A stretch of DNA of 64,000 nucleotides from Nguyenibacter vanlangensis (GTDB lineage: Bacteria > Pseudomonadota > Alphaproteobacteria > Acetobacterales > Acetobacteraceae). Position 1 is the first letter of the stretch. Every line of letters starts with the position of its first letter. Where the stretch lies: the NCBI RefSeq assembly GCF_038719015.1, contig NZ_CP152276.1:3613501-3677500 (forward strand), given 5' to 3'. The notes beneath the pieces are model-generated. The model worked only from the letters and a program-made list of their open reading frames with translations, was not told where the DNA came from and made no database searches. A program made the position numbers and the translations under genes. Positions 35,329 through 43,655 of the stretch are shown in pieces.

Positions 35329-36725
35329 GCGGGTTTGAAATCGCTTTTCGCAATACCGTGCGTAACAGTCGGCGATCCGTGCCGTCCATTGTCGCCGTCG
35401 CACTGGGAACGGCCGCGATCGTGCTGTTCAACGGATACGTCAGCTACATGATTCATGGCATGCAGACCGGCACCGTCCGCTCGCTCGGCCATCTGCAGGT
35501 GGTACGTGACGGCTATCTAGATTTCGGGCGTGGCAATCCCGGTCGTTTCTCGATCCATAATTATGAGAAAGTCATCGCCGCCATACGTCAGGAAGCGGCT
35601 CTCCAAAGCCGGATCGCCGTCGTGACGCCGGAGCTTGACGTCTACGGAATTGTAGGGCGCGACGGTCGCGATGAATCATCCTCCTTCGCCGGCGAGGCAT
35701 GGAATCCGTCGGAGCGCCGTGCTCTTGGCGCGTGGGACGGTTTCGACATGCATATGCCGGCGACGCGCGCCACACTGAACGAGGACCAGCCCGACAGTGG
35801 CGTGATGGGCGTGGGCCTGGCGCAGCTTCTGGATCTGTGTGGCGATCTGAAGGTGCCGCATTGCCGCGCCCTGCCGCAGATCATGCCCTCCCCCGCAGAG
35901 CGCGCGCCGGGCGCTACCACGCCGGATGATCTGGCTGCGCTCGCCGCCACGTCCATGGCCGTCCGTCCCGCCCCGAAGCCTGGCATCAGCGTAGATCTTC
36001 TCGCCGCATCGCCGACGGGTCTGCCGAACGTCATGAGAATGACGGTGCTACGCACCGAACGCCAGGCGATCCGGGATGTGGACGCCACCTACGTCGCCAT
36101 GCCTCTGGCCTTGGGGCAGAGGCTCGTCTTTGGCCCCGGCGTGAAGGCGGCTTCGACGATTATCGTCCAGCTTCGCCAGACGAGCATGATGGCCCCGGCA
36201 CATCCGATCCTCGAGCGCGTCGTCAAGAGCATCGATCCCGGCCTGACGGTGGTGGATTTTCATGAAGTCAGCCCGATCTATGATCAGATCGTCAATAATT
36301 ACAGAACGATCTTTCGCTTCATTGCTGTGTTGATGGGGCTGGTGACGATGTTTTCAGTCGCGAACACCATCACCATGGCCGTGGCTGAGCGGACACGCGA
36401 AATCGGCACCTTGCGCGCGCTGGGCTTCGAACGCTCCGCAATCCGCATGGTCTTCCTGATCGAGGGGGCCTTGCTCGGGTTGATCGGCGCCGTTTCCGGG
36501 GTCGCGGGCGGCCTGCTTATCGCGCGGTTGGTGAATGCCGCCGGCATGACATGGACGCCCCCGGGACGATCTGCACCGATACCCCTTCGGATCGAAACGG
36601 TATCGCAGCATGAAACGCTGATCGCCAGCGTCCTGGTTCTGACCATCCTCGCATGCCTTTCGGCCCTTCGTCCGGCTAGCCGGGCTTCCCGTCTCCCCAT
36701 CACAAAGGCTCTCCAACATGCTTGA
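35325..36725 (+). CDS. FtsX/MacB/LolE-type ABC permease
   Basis: A 466-residue protein with the four-helix topology of the family: one helix near residues 22-45 (SIVAVALGTAAIVLFNGYVS), a periplasmic domain of roughly 280 residues, then three helices from FRFIAVLMGLVTMFSVANT to the C-terminus. The conserved cytoplasmic loop ERTREIGTLRALGFERSAI contacts the ATPase. It would use ATP to move or release substrates at the outer face of the inner membrane. Confidence 0.9.
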   Translation: MSGFEIAFRNTVRNSRRSVPSIVAVALGTAAIVLFNGYVSYMIHGMQTGTVRSLGHLQVVRDGYLDFGRGNPGRFSIHNYEKVIAAIRQEAALQSRIAVVTPELDVYGIVGRDGRDESSSFAGEAWNPSERRALGAWDGFDMHMPATRATLNEDQPDSGVMGVGLAQLLDLCGDLKVPHCRALPQIMPSPAERAPGATTPDDLAALAATSMAVRPAPKPGISVDLLAASPTGLPNVMRMTVLRTERQAIRDVDATYVAMPLALGQRLVFGPGVKAASTIIVQLRQTSMMAPAHPILERVVKSIDPGLTVVDFHEVSPIYDQIVNNYRTIFRFIAVLMGLVTMFSVANTITMAVAERTREIGTLRALGFERSAIRMVFLIEGALLGLIGAVSGVAGGLLIARLVNAAGMTWTPPGRSAPIPLRIETVSQHETLIASVLVLTILACLSALRPASRASRLPITKALQHA

Positions 36726-37533
36726 TCTCGCCCCCGCCTTCGCTGCGCGCCTGCTCGTCGCGTTCGCGGCCCTTAGCGCATCCGCTTCCTCAATCGCCTT
36801 GGCGCAGGCGCCCGCCTCGTCCACAATTGATGCCCAGAACCTTCTGACTCGCTCGGACGCCGTGCGTAATCCGCCCGGATCGTTTTCTGCCCGCGTCACG
36901 CTGACTGAGTATCGCGACGGTGCGCAGAGCGACAGCGCGGCGCTCATGATTTATTCCCGCCCGTCGGAAAACTCCGGACAATATTACAACCTGGTTCGCT
37001 ACGAAGCCCCGGCCCGCGATAACGGCAAGCTGCTTTTGCACAAAGGTGTCGATCTTTGGTTCTTCGATCCCGCAAGCGCGGCGAGCGTGCGAATCTCGCC
37101 ACAGGCCCGCTTGCTGGGTGAGGCATCGAATGGCGATGTCATGACGACCAATCTGGGCAAGGACTATCGCGCGACCTTGCTGCGCACTGAAAATACGGAA
37201 GACGCCGCGCACCATGTGCATGAATGCGCCGTCCTGCACCTCACGGCCGAACGCGAAGATGTTCCCTATAACGGGGCGGATTACTGGATCGACCGCACCA
37301 CCGCCGTACCGGTGAAGATCAATTTCCTCACTTCCGAGGGACGCGTTCTGAAAACGGCCTATTTCCGTCGGTTCGACAACGTCCTCGGCGTTCAACGCCC
37401 GACCGAGACCGTCATTCTCGATGGCCTCAATCCTCACTGGATCACGGTCATGCGCACGGGAGCGTTTACCCCGCGGGAAATTTCCGTCGCCTGGTTCCAG
37501 CGCGACTACCTGCCGCGTTTCGAGGAGGAATGA
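36718..37533 (+). CDS. outer-membrane lipoprotein-sorting-like (LolA-fold) periplasmic protein
   Basis: A 271-residue exported protein with a signal peptide ending near SSIALAQA. The body (SFSARVTLTEYRDGAQ, LLLHKGVDLWFFDPAS, GADYWIDRTTAVPVKINF, LKTAYFRRFDNVLG) has the strand pattern of COG2834 proteins, which share the LolA half-barrel that shields lipids in the periplasm. It overlaps the permease gene by eight bases. With the permease and the next outer-membrane gene it suggests a lipid-like cargo route. Confidence 0.82.
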   Translation: MLDLAPAFAARLLVAFAALSASASSIALAQAPASSTIDAQNLLTRSDAVRNPPGSFSARVTLTEYRDGAQSDSAALMIYSRPSENSGQYYNLVRYEAPARDNGKLLLHKGVDLWFFDPASAASVRISPQARLLGEASNGDVMTTNLGKDYRATLLRTENTEDAAHHVHECAVLHLTAEREDVPYNGADYWIDRTTAVPVKINFLTSEGRVLKTAYFRRFDNVLGVQRPTETVILDGLNPHWITVMRTGAFTPREISVAWFQRDYLPRFEEE

Positions 37534-37534
37534 C

Positions 37535-39067
37535 ATGCAGAGGGCGGGATATGCGGCCCTTGCGATGTGCGGCGTCGCCGCCATCGTATCGCATGGCGCG
37601 AGGGCCCAGGTCGCACGGGCGCCGGATCTCCCTGGCTCGGTCCTTCCGCCGGAGAAACAGGTCCTTTCGTCCCCGACCCCTTCCTCCCCGGTCCCATCCA
37701 CGCGGCCGTCCACCGCAGCCCCGGATCTTCCGGGCGCAGTGATTGATCCATTGCCACAACAGCATGAACATGCCCCAGCCCAAAATTCGAAAGATGGCGA
37801 CACGCAGGCCGACATCCTGAAGGGGATCGAACTTCAAGCTTGGTACCAGAGCTTTCATGAGTTCGCGTTCACCTACACGGGAAAGAGCTGGGGCACATCG
37901 GATAACACCCGCATCGTCACGGGGTATCGGCGGCATATCCGGCTCGGCAAGCATTGGTCGATAGCCTTGTCCGATCGCCTGGATCTGATCCAGACGCTGC
38001 ATAATTTTCGACCAGCGGAGACGACCGGCAGCGCTGCCAGCCATACGCTGAATGCTCTGCGCGAGGTCTCGGCAAGCTGGCGCGGGAGCGGCGCGAACAC
38101 CGTGTTCATCGATCTGGGGCGGATCAACATCCGCAACGGTGTCGCCTCTGGCTACAACCCGACGGATTTTTTTAAGACCAATTCCGTGCTTCAGGCCACG
38201 ACGCTCGATCCAAGCGCCTTGCGGGAGGATCGCCTAGGGGTCTTCATGGTGCGCGCGCAGAAATTGTGGTCCTGGGGCGGCGTGACCGCGGCTTACGCGC
38301 CCCGTCTCTCCTCGCAGCACGATCCTTTCATGACACTTCAGCATATTCCGGCCTTCAGCCTAGATCTGAACCGCACGAATACGGCGCATACGGGATATTT
38401 CAAGATCTCGCCGCAGATCAGCCAGCGTCTCTCCGTGGATGCGATCGCCGTTATCCGTGAGCATGAAACACCTCGGATCGGTATCGACAGCTCGGCGCTG
38501 ATCGGGGACTCGATCGTCGTCTACGCCGAGGCGGCAATTTCACGCTTCAATATTCTCCAAGGCCCGGACGCCCTGACTGCGGTTCCGGAAGGCACGATGG
38601 CCGGAATCGCCGGCCCCGTCCGCTGGCGCGCGCGCATTGCTGCGGGCTTGACGTGGACGACACCGATCGGCATTTCCCTTACTCTCGAGAATCATTACAC
38701 GGGTGACGCGCTCTCCCATCACGCATGGAACGCATGGCGCTCCACAACGAACGAAGCCGCCCTCGACCGCCTATCACTCGAAGCGGCGCGCCGCAGCGGA
38801 GAGGAAGAGCCGATCACATGCGATGCCTGGTTTTTCCGTATCTCCGATAACCGAGTCTTCGGTCGGCGCGGGCTGGGCTTCTCCGCCTTTACCTTTATCG
38901 ATTCGCAAGACGGCAGCACCCTGACCCAGATGACGCTTTCTCAGGCCCTGACCCGACATTTGCAGTTGACCGCCCAGCTAGGCCTCTACACGGGTGACGC
39001 GCGCAGCGATTACGGCTCAGGTCCGGCGACGCGTTTTGTCTCAGCCTATCTTTCCTACCGTTTATAA
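37535..39067 (+). CDS. outer-membrane beta-barrel-like protein
   Basis: A 510-residue exported protein (signal peptide to about GARAQV). A Pro-rich segment follows (residues 25-75), then a long run of alternating amphipathic strands ending in SYRL, compatible with an outer-membrane barrel. It starts one base after the previous stop with GAGGAGG upstream. In other bacteria ABC/LolA-like/barrel gene sets of this kind occur together; the cargo is unknown. It is the last gene before the IS element. Confidence 0.65.
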   Translation: MQRAGYAALAMCGVAAIVSHGARAQVARAPDLPGSVLPPEKQVLSSPTPSSPVPSTRPSTAAPDLPGAVIDPLPQQHEHAPAQNSKDGDTQADILKGIELQAWYQSFHEFAFTYTGKSWGTSDNTRIVTGYRRHIRLGKHWSIALSDRLDLIQTLHNFRPAETTGSAASHTLNALREVSASWRGSGANTVFIDLGRINIRNGVASGYNPTDFFKTNSVLQATTLDPSALREDRLGVFMVRAQKLWSWGGVTAAYAPRLSSQHDPFMTLQHIPAFSLDLNRTNTAHTGYFKISPQISQRLSVDAIAVIREHETPRIGIDSSALIGDSIVVYAEAAISRFNILQGPDALTAVPEGTMAGIAGPVRWRARIAAGLTWTTPIGISLTLENHYTGDALSHHAWNAWRSTTNEAALDRLSLEAARRSGEEEPITCDAWFFRISDNRVFGRRGLGFSAFTFIDSQDGSTLTQMTLSQALTRHLQLTAQLGLYTGDARSDYGSGPATRFVSAYLSYRL

Positions 39068-39156
39068 GCAAAAGAAATCGGTCCAGCCTGGGTTTATCGC
39101 CCCCGGCAGGCGCGCGGCGAAGCCCGCAAAGCGATTTGTCTTTCCGGATTTTAGGG

Positions 39157-39629
39157 TCTGTTAGATCTTGATCCAATCTGCGGCTGCTGCGAGGTGAAGG
39201 ATAGCGAGGAACGAGGTGGCGGTCTTTTCGTATCGGGTTGCGACGGCGCGCCATTCCTTCAGACGGGCCCAGAGGTTTTCCACCAGATGCCGGTTTCGAT
39301 AAACCCATTGTGGACAGGCAACGGCAGCGTCCCGGCGCTTGGGCGGCATCGCTGGTCGCGCACCCATGGCCCAGACATGGTCCCGGAAGGCATTGGAAGC
39401 ATACCCCTTGTCACCGACGACCCATAATGGCTCGCGTGGCATGCGGTCGAGCATGGCGGGTGCGAGCGGCAGTTCGTGCGCCTGACCGGGAGCCAGGGTG
39501 AAGGTGGCGGCACGGCCACGTCCGTCAGCGACTACGCAGACCTTGGTTCCATAGCCGTCGGTGAAAATCTGTGTCCCATTGCTTTCAATCATTCCTTGTA
39601 TGCGAGAATAACCTACAAGATCTAACAGA
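39157..39629 (-). mobile_element. IS5-family element, internally deleted
   Basis: Bounded by a 14-bp perfect inverted repeat (TCTGTTAGATCTTG at 39157-39170 and its complement at 39616-39629). The total of 473 bp is about half a normal element. It contains only the C-terminal transposase part. No clear target duplication was found. Confidence 0.75.
39161..39592 (-). pseudogene. IS5-family transposase, C-terminal part only
   Basis: 143 residues with the DDE catalytic core end: LWVVGDKGYASNAFRDHVW (second Asp) and NRHLVENLWARLKEWRAVATRYEKT (catalytic Glu in the Y(x)R(x)E-type motif). The N-terminal part with the first Asp is missing through the deletion, so it cannot move itself. Confidence 0.8.
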
Positions 39630-39761
39630 TCATAATCACGAACTCGTGAACTTCTCAGGTGTGCTTCCGCGGAACTTTGACCCGCTCCGCACCTTTGCGC
39701 GATTGCGCCGCGTGATCACATTTCGTAATTAAATAGTGACAGGGTAACGAGGACGCCACGC

Positions 39762-40535
39762 ATGCTGACGAACCGTTCGGGCATTGATCTGCACAAATTC
39801 AGCGAGGCCCTTCGCGACCTTTCGACAGGTGGTGAGATCCGGAATTTCTTGCAAGAAATGGTCGATCGGCTTGGCTTCACGCATTTTGCCTACCATGTCG
39901 TCAAGACACCTGATGTGGATCACCTCGGCGCCCGACAGGTTTACGGCCTAACTACCTACCCGACCGAATGGCTTCGACATTACGTCGCCAATGGCTATGT
40001 TCATGAAGATCCCGTCGTTGCCAAGGTCTTCGATAAGCGCTCGCCCTTTGTCTGGGGCGATGCGATTGACGCGGAAGAACTGTCGAAAAAGCAGCGTCAG
40101 CTGCTGGAGGACGCGCAGGATGCTGGGCTAAAAAACGGCCTAACGATTCCCCTGATGTCCCGGAATGGCGAGGTCGCGGCGCTGAGTCTGATCCCGGGAA
40201 GCGCAGCTTCCGAAACGATGCGTTCAGTCGAGATGCAGTATCTCGTGCAACTCCTCGCCCTGCATTTGCACGATCATGCGGCGCGCGTGGTAATAGAGGA
40301 AGGGCTAACCGATAACAGCCGTCGGCGCAAGACCCTTCTCTCCAACCGCGAAAGCGAGGCGCTGAGCTGGGTCGCGCGTGGAAAGTCGACGTGGGATATT
40401 TCGCGTATTCTCGAAATCTCGGAAAAATCCGTCGAGTTCTACCTGGATTCCGCCAAACGCAAACTCCAGGCCACGAACCGCACCCAGGCCGTCGTCAAGG
40501 CGATCGTCCTGGGCTTGATTCGGTTCGACCCATGA
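39762..40535 (+). CDS. luxR: LuxR-family quorum-sensing regulator
   Basis: A 257-residue protein. The autoinducer-binding domain keeps all six conserved positions: Trp70, Tyr74, Asp83, Pro84, Trp98 and Gly126. The C-terminal LuxR HTH (about 190-250) reads LLSNRESEALSWVARGKSTW, with EKSVEFYL in the recognition helix. It is therefore a true acyl-homoserine-lactone receptor and not a solo regulator of another type. GAGGA precedes ATG. It sits 6.5 kb from luxI with an IS remnant between, and is convergent with the PPTase gene. Confidence 0.95.
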   Translation: MLTNRSGIDLHKFSEALRDLSTGGEIRNFLQEMVDRLGFTHFAYHVVKTPDVDHLGARQVYGLTTYPTEWLRHYVANGYVHEDPVVAKVFDKRSPFVWGDAIDAEELSKKQRQLLEDAQDAGLKNGLTIPLMSRNGEVAALSLIPGSAASETMRSVEMQYLVQLLALHLHDHAARVVIEEGLTDNSRRRKTLLSNRESEALSWVARGKSTWDISRILEISEKSVEFYLDSAKRKLQATNRTQAVVKAIVLGLIRFDP

Positions 40536-40546
40536 GAAGCAGGGCC

Positions 40547-41221
40547 TTATTCTTGCGTACGCCAAGCGAGAGCCACCTGCATCCGATCCCTGTTGGATTG
40601 CCACAAAGTCCATCGCCCATCATAGCCGGCCGGCGCGCGAATCATCCCGGGAGGCTGCGTGCGGATGGAGAAGGCGCTGAAATCCAGCCGCATGCCAACC
40701 CCCAGAGCTTTCGCGACAGCTTCCTTCAAGGTCCAGATGGAGATCTCACGCGCGGTGCCGGGAGGTTGCAGCTTCAGCCAGGCCTGCTCCTCCGGCGAAA
40801 GCAGCCAGGCGCAGTTGCGCGTGCGTCCCTCACGCAGAAATTCCGCATCGACCCCGACATCGCCATTCTCGAAGACGGCGCACACGGCGCTGTGCCGCGC
40901 ATGCGCCATGCTGATATCGAGTTTGCTGACAGGCCAGACGACCCGAGGCTTTCGTCCCACGCGACTTTCGATCAGCACATGATCAAGCGGCACGCCGAGG
41001 CAGGTTGCCGCCGCACTGCGCATCAGGCCATGCGCCAGCTCGAACAGCCGGCGCTCATCCTGGTAACGCAACGCATCACGGCGAAGGCGTTCTTCCTCGC
41101 TCAACGTCTCCGCGAAAATAAGCGCGTCCTGGTCGCTCGTCTGCCGGGCGTCGATACTGAAGAGGCGGGGACGCAATGCGGCAAACGGGACCTCGATTTG
41201 CCATTCCTGCACCGGAATCAT
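40547..41221 (-). CDS. Sfp-type 4'-phosphopantetheinyl transferase
   Basis: A 224-residue transferase with both signatures: GVDAE (Mg-binding, about 123-127) and WTLKEAVAKALG (Trp163, Lys166, Glu167, Lys171); SMAHARHSAVCAV is the CoA-contact strand. It would load the ACP at 48858-49229 with its arm from CoA. It is the last minus-strand gene of the cluster, close to luxR. Confidence 0.92.
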   Translation of the reverse strand: MIPVQEWQIEVPFAALRPRLFSIDARQTSDQDALIFAETLSEEERLRRDALRYQDERRLFELAHGLMRSAAATCLGVPLDHVLIESRVGRKPRVVWPVSKLDISMAHARHSAVCAVFENGDVGVDAEFLREGRTRNCAWLLSPEEQAWLKLQPPGTAREISIWTLKEAVAKALGVGMRLDFSAFSIRTQPPGMIRAPAGYDGRWTLWQSNRDRMQVALAWRTQE

Positions 41222-41302
41222 GGTGAAACGCCTTCAAGCTTGGGGGTGCAGGGCATGAACCGGCACCTGTTTTCATTCCATCGAGAAAGGATTTGAGCGC
41301 CA

Positions 41303-41617
41303 ATGAGCACAATCAACTTTTCCGGCTGCGAACACCAGATCGAGGCCAGCGCAGCTGAATTCGGCGGCAGTTCGTTTGTCGAGGTTAGCTTCGCCGAGAG
41401 CGCTTTCTCGATCGTGACGTTCGCCGGAGCATCCTTTGACACAGCGAATTTCGAAGGATGCTCGTTCGATTCCGTGCGTTTCGATGGCGCGCGTTTCGCC
41501 GAGGTGTCCTTCAAGAATATCGCTCTTCGCGAAGGCCATCTCGAAGGCTTGACGATCGAGGGAATCCCCGCAGCGGAGCTGCTCGCAGCCTGGCGGAAAA
41601 CGCGCACCGAGTCCTGA
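41303..41617 (+). CDS. pentapeptide-repeat-like protein
   Basis: A 104-residue protein in which Phe falls on every fifth residue through about ten repeats (SSFVEVSFAESAFSIVTFAG, then ASFDTANFEGCSF and on). This is the right-handed quadrilateral helix pattern. AAAGGA lies 11 bases upstream of ATG. It is the only plus-strand gene in the minus-strand synthesis set. Such proteins can mimic DNA or act as scaffolds and some protect gyrase; no role is known here. Confidence 0.75.
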   Translation: MSTINFSGCEHQIEASAAEFGGSSFVEVSFAESAFSIVTFAGASFDTANFEGCSFDSVRFDGARFAEVSFKNIALREGHLEGLTIEGIPAAELLAAWRKTRTES

Positions 41618-41639
41618 AGGCACAAGGTGATCCGGTGCG

Positions 41640-42221
41640 TCATCGTGCCGCCTCCGACGCGCTCACGAAACCGCTCCGCGCGCGCGCCATGCGCCGGCGG
41701 CACCAGGCTGGGTAGCGATCGCTGAAAATGATCGTCGCGATGATTCCCAGATAGCAGATCCCGGCAGTCGTCTCCGTATCGAGAGGTGACCAGCCTGCGA
41801 TGAACGCATTCACCAGAAAGGTCACTGACCACGCGGCCGAAATCGTACGGTTGATCGCGATGAAAGCTGGAGTGCTCCAATGCTGTCGCGGCACGGCCAG
41901 GCGGGCATCCGCCAGCGTGAACGGGCGATTGACGACAAGGCTCGTCAGGCCCGTCACTGCGAGAAAGGCATAAAAGAGGAAGGTTGCGTGGCGGTCCGCC
42001 CAGATGACATGAACAGCCACGTCGTTGAGGAAGAAAAGCGCTAGCAGCGCCGCACCGGCCCAGGAGAGCCAACTTCCGGTGCGAAGCCGCCGCCACGCAA
42101 TCAGGATATGCACCCCGAGCAGGACAGCCCAGCTCGCCGCGGCCCAATCCGGCGGAAGAAGCCGAGAAATGGCGACCACCATGATCAGAGGCAGGGCACT
42201 TCGAACAATACGTAGATACAT
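41640..42221 (-). CDS. predicted membrane protein of the polyene-like cluster
   Basis: A 193-residue protein with about six helices (SALPLIMVVAISRLL, ASWAVLLGVHILIAW, AALLALFFLNDVAVHVIWA, FLFYAFLAVTGLTSLVV and two more) and a basic tail. The start at 42221 has GAGGAG upstream. It follows a second membrane gene and shares the operon with KS and ACP genes. No family assigned; it may serve in transfer or insertion of the product. Confidence 0.7.
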   Translation of the reverse strand: MYLRIVRSALPLIMVVAISRLLPPDWAAASWAVLLGVHILIAWRRLRTGSWLSWAGAALLALFFLNDVAVHVIWADRHATFLFYAFLAVTGLTSLVVNRPFTLADARLAVPRQHWSTPAFIAINRTISAAWSVTFLVNAFIAGWSPLDTETTAGICYLGIIATIIFSDRYPAWCRRRMARARSGFVSASEAAR

Positions 42222-42246
42222 GACGGCGTTCTCCTCGTGGTCAGGT

Positions 42247-42786
42247 TTAGATGTCGTCGAACTGGCGTCCGAAACGCGGCGTGAAGTTTGAATAGGCAGG
42301 GCGGAGCGCGGCGGCGACCTGCCCGGTCGCGAGCCCCAGGGCCGCACCGCTAACAAGGCCGGACATTGTGCCGTAGATCGTCGTGAAAAAAACATCCCCA
42401 ACCCGCCATGGGTTGGTCGCCACTTCCACGCCGAGCGCATAGCGAACACCGAACCCGCCGATCGATACAATCAGGATGGCGGGCATGCCGGGTCGCAACA
42501 AAGTCATCGTGCCGCGCTCAAGGACAAGCCCGTCCGCAAGGCGGATACGGCGATGCATGATGACCGTCACAATCAGGCCGATACCCACGAATCCGGCAAG
42601 CGCCGCAGGGGCATCGTGCATCTGTGTCGTCAGCGCGTATAGCGACCATCCAATCATCACGAGCGGCAGGATGAACAGCCGGGCGATCGAAATGCGCTCC
42701 GGTTGCAAAGCGGCAAAACCGCGCCTGACTAGCAGGAAGAGAATGACCCAGATCCAGATGGGGGTGTGGCTCAGGATGTCGCTCAT
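42247..42786 (-). CDS. predicted membrane protein of the polyene-like cluster
   Basis: A 179-residue protein with about five helices, starting MSDILSHTPIWIWVILFLLV. Its start overlaps the stop of the hotdog gene by ATGA, so it is co-translated. No family assigned. Confidence 0.7.
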   Translation of the reverse strand: MSDILSHTPIWIWVILFLLVRRGFAALQPERISIARLFILPLVMIGWSLYALTTQMHDAPAALAGFVGIGLIVTVIMHRRIRLADGLVLERGTMTLLRPGMPAILIVSIGGFGVRYALGVEVATNPWRVGDVFFTTIYGTMSGLVSGAALGLATGQVAAALRPAYSNFTPRFGRQFDDI

Positions 42787-43211
42787 GACGCTACCTCCAC
42801 GGCCCCCGGCCGATCGGCGGGAAGGAGACCCGGCGAACCGCGCGACGGATCCGGGGCGGAAAGGATCGCCTGCAGATGGACACGGCCGTCTGGCCCCGTC
42901 ACCCGCACGCGGCGGCGCATCGCGCCGGCGAGAACGATGTTGCTGGACGAGCATGTAAGCCGGATGCCCGCCTGACAAGGAAGCTGAAACCGCGCATCGA
43001 TGACATCCACGCCAGCGCGTTCATACGCGGTGGACGAGGGGCATATTTCCTGCCAGATGAAATTCAGCACCTGTGAACCAGGGGCGACTGGAAAATCGGG
43101 AAAGTGCTCGTCCATCAGCACATGGTCAGCTTGGATGACGAAGCTGAACTCCGTTCCCGAGCCGCCGACTTCACGGCGGAACAGGGCCAAAGGGGCATCC
43201 TCATGCAGCAT
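42783..43211 (-). CDS. FabZ/FabA-like hotdog dehydratase
   Basis: A 142-residue single-hotdog protein. DHVLMDEHFPDFPVAPGSQV matches the FabZ motif HFPxxPxxPG, with the conserved His, and a long central helix follows. A role in removing water from 3-hydroxyacyl-ACP to give a double bond is likely. It is coupled to the membrane gene downstream and to the second hotdog-like gene upstream (11-base overlap). Confidence 0.7.
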   Translation of the reverse strand: MLHEDAPLALFRREVGGSGTEFSFVIQADHVLMDEHFPDFPVAPGSQVLNFIWQEICPSSTAYERAGVDVIDARFQLPCQAGIRLTCSSSNIVLAGAMRRRVRVTGPDGRVHLQAILSAPDPSRGSPGLLPADRPGAVEVAS

Positions 43212-43629
43212 GGGTTTTGGCCTCCCGCCCAGTTTCTACCGCTGCCACCACAACCGTCGTCAAGACGGCGGCACGCGGTGGCGCGCTGGCTTCGAACGAG
43301 GCGGGCGTCAGCATCGCTTCGACCCTCACCGTAGTGCCAAAAATCTGCCCGCGTCCCGTCGCACGATAGATGAGCGTGTCGGCCGACCCATCGGAGGCGC
43401 GATCGACGGTGAGTTGTTTGATCGTGGCGGGAAGAACTCTCGGCGCCACGCCATCCGGCCCGCGCAGTAATTCACGCCCAAGCCGCGCGCAGAACTGATT
43501 GACCCCCTCGATCAGGAGAAAGGTCGTATCGGCTTGCTGCCAATCGAGATAGCGCGATAGGTCGAGTATCGCCGTCATCGTGTCCGCGTCCCGGGTCAGC
43601 GGACCGCAGATAGAAAGAAAATGCCTCAT
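43201..43629 (-). CDS. second hotdog-like protein
   Basis: A 142-residue protein with a segment typical of the hotdog helix (LIEGVNQFCARLGRELL) and a strand-rich C-terminal half. AGGGAGAG upstream supports the start. It may form a heterodimer with the adjacent FabZ-like protein, as paired dehydratases do in aryl-polyene and highly reducing type II systems. Catalytic residues are not obvious, so it could be a structural partner. Confidence 0.6.
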   Translation of the reverse strand: MRHFLSICGPLTRDADTMTAILDLSRYLDWQQADTTFLLIEGVNQFCARLGRELLRGPDGVAPRVLPATIKQLTVDRASDGSADTLIYRATGRGQIFGTTVRVEAMLTPASFEASAPPRAAVLTTVVVAAVETGREAKTHAA

Positions 43630-43655
43630 CTCATCTCTCCCTTTATCAGGCCGCG

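Noticed and set aside
39597-39760. lux box before luxR
   Set aside because: No palindrome similar to 32477-32494 was found; only weak partial inverted repeats.
41218-42147. 309-codon minus-strand open frame over the pentapeptide gene
   Set aside because: The plus strand shows strict Phe periodicity and the minus frame no pattern; the adjacent membrane gene is in another frame.
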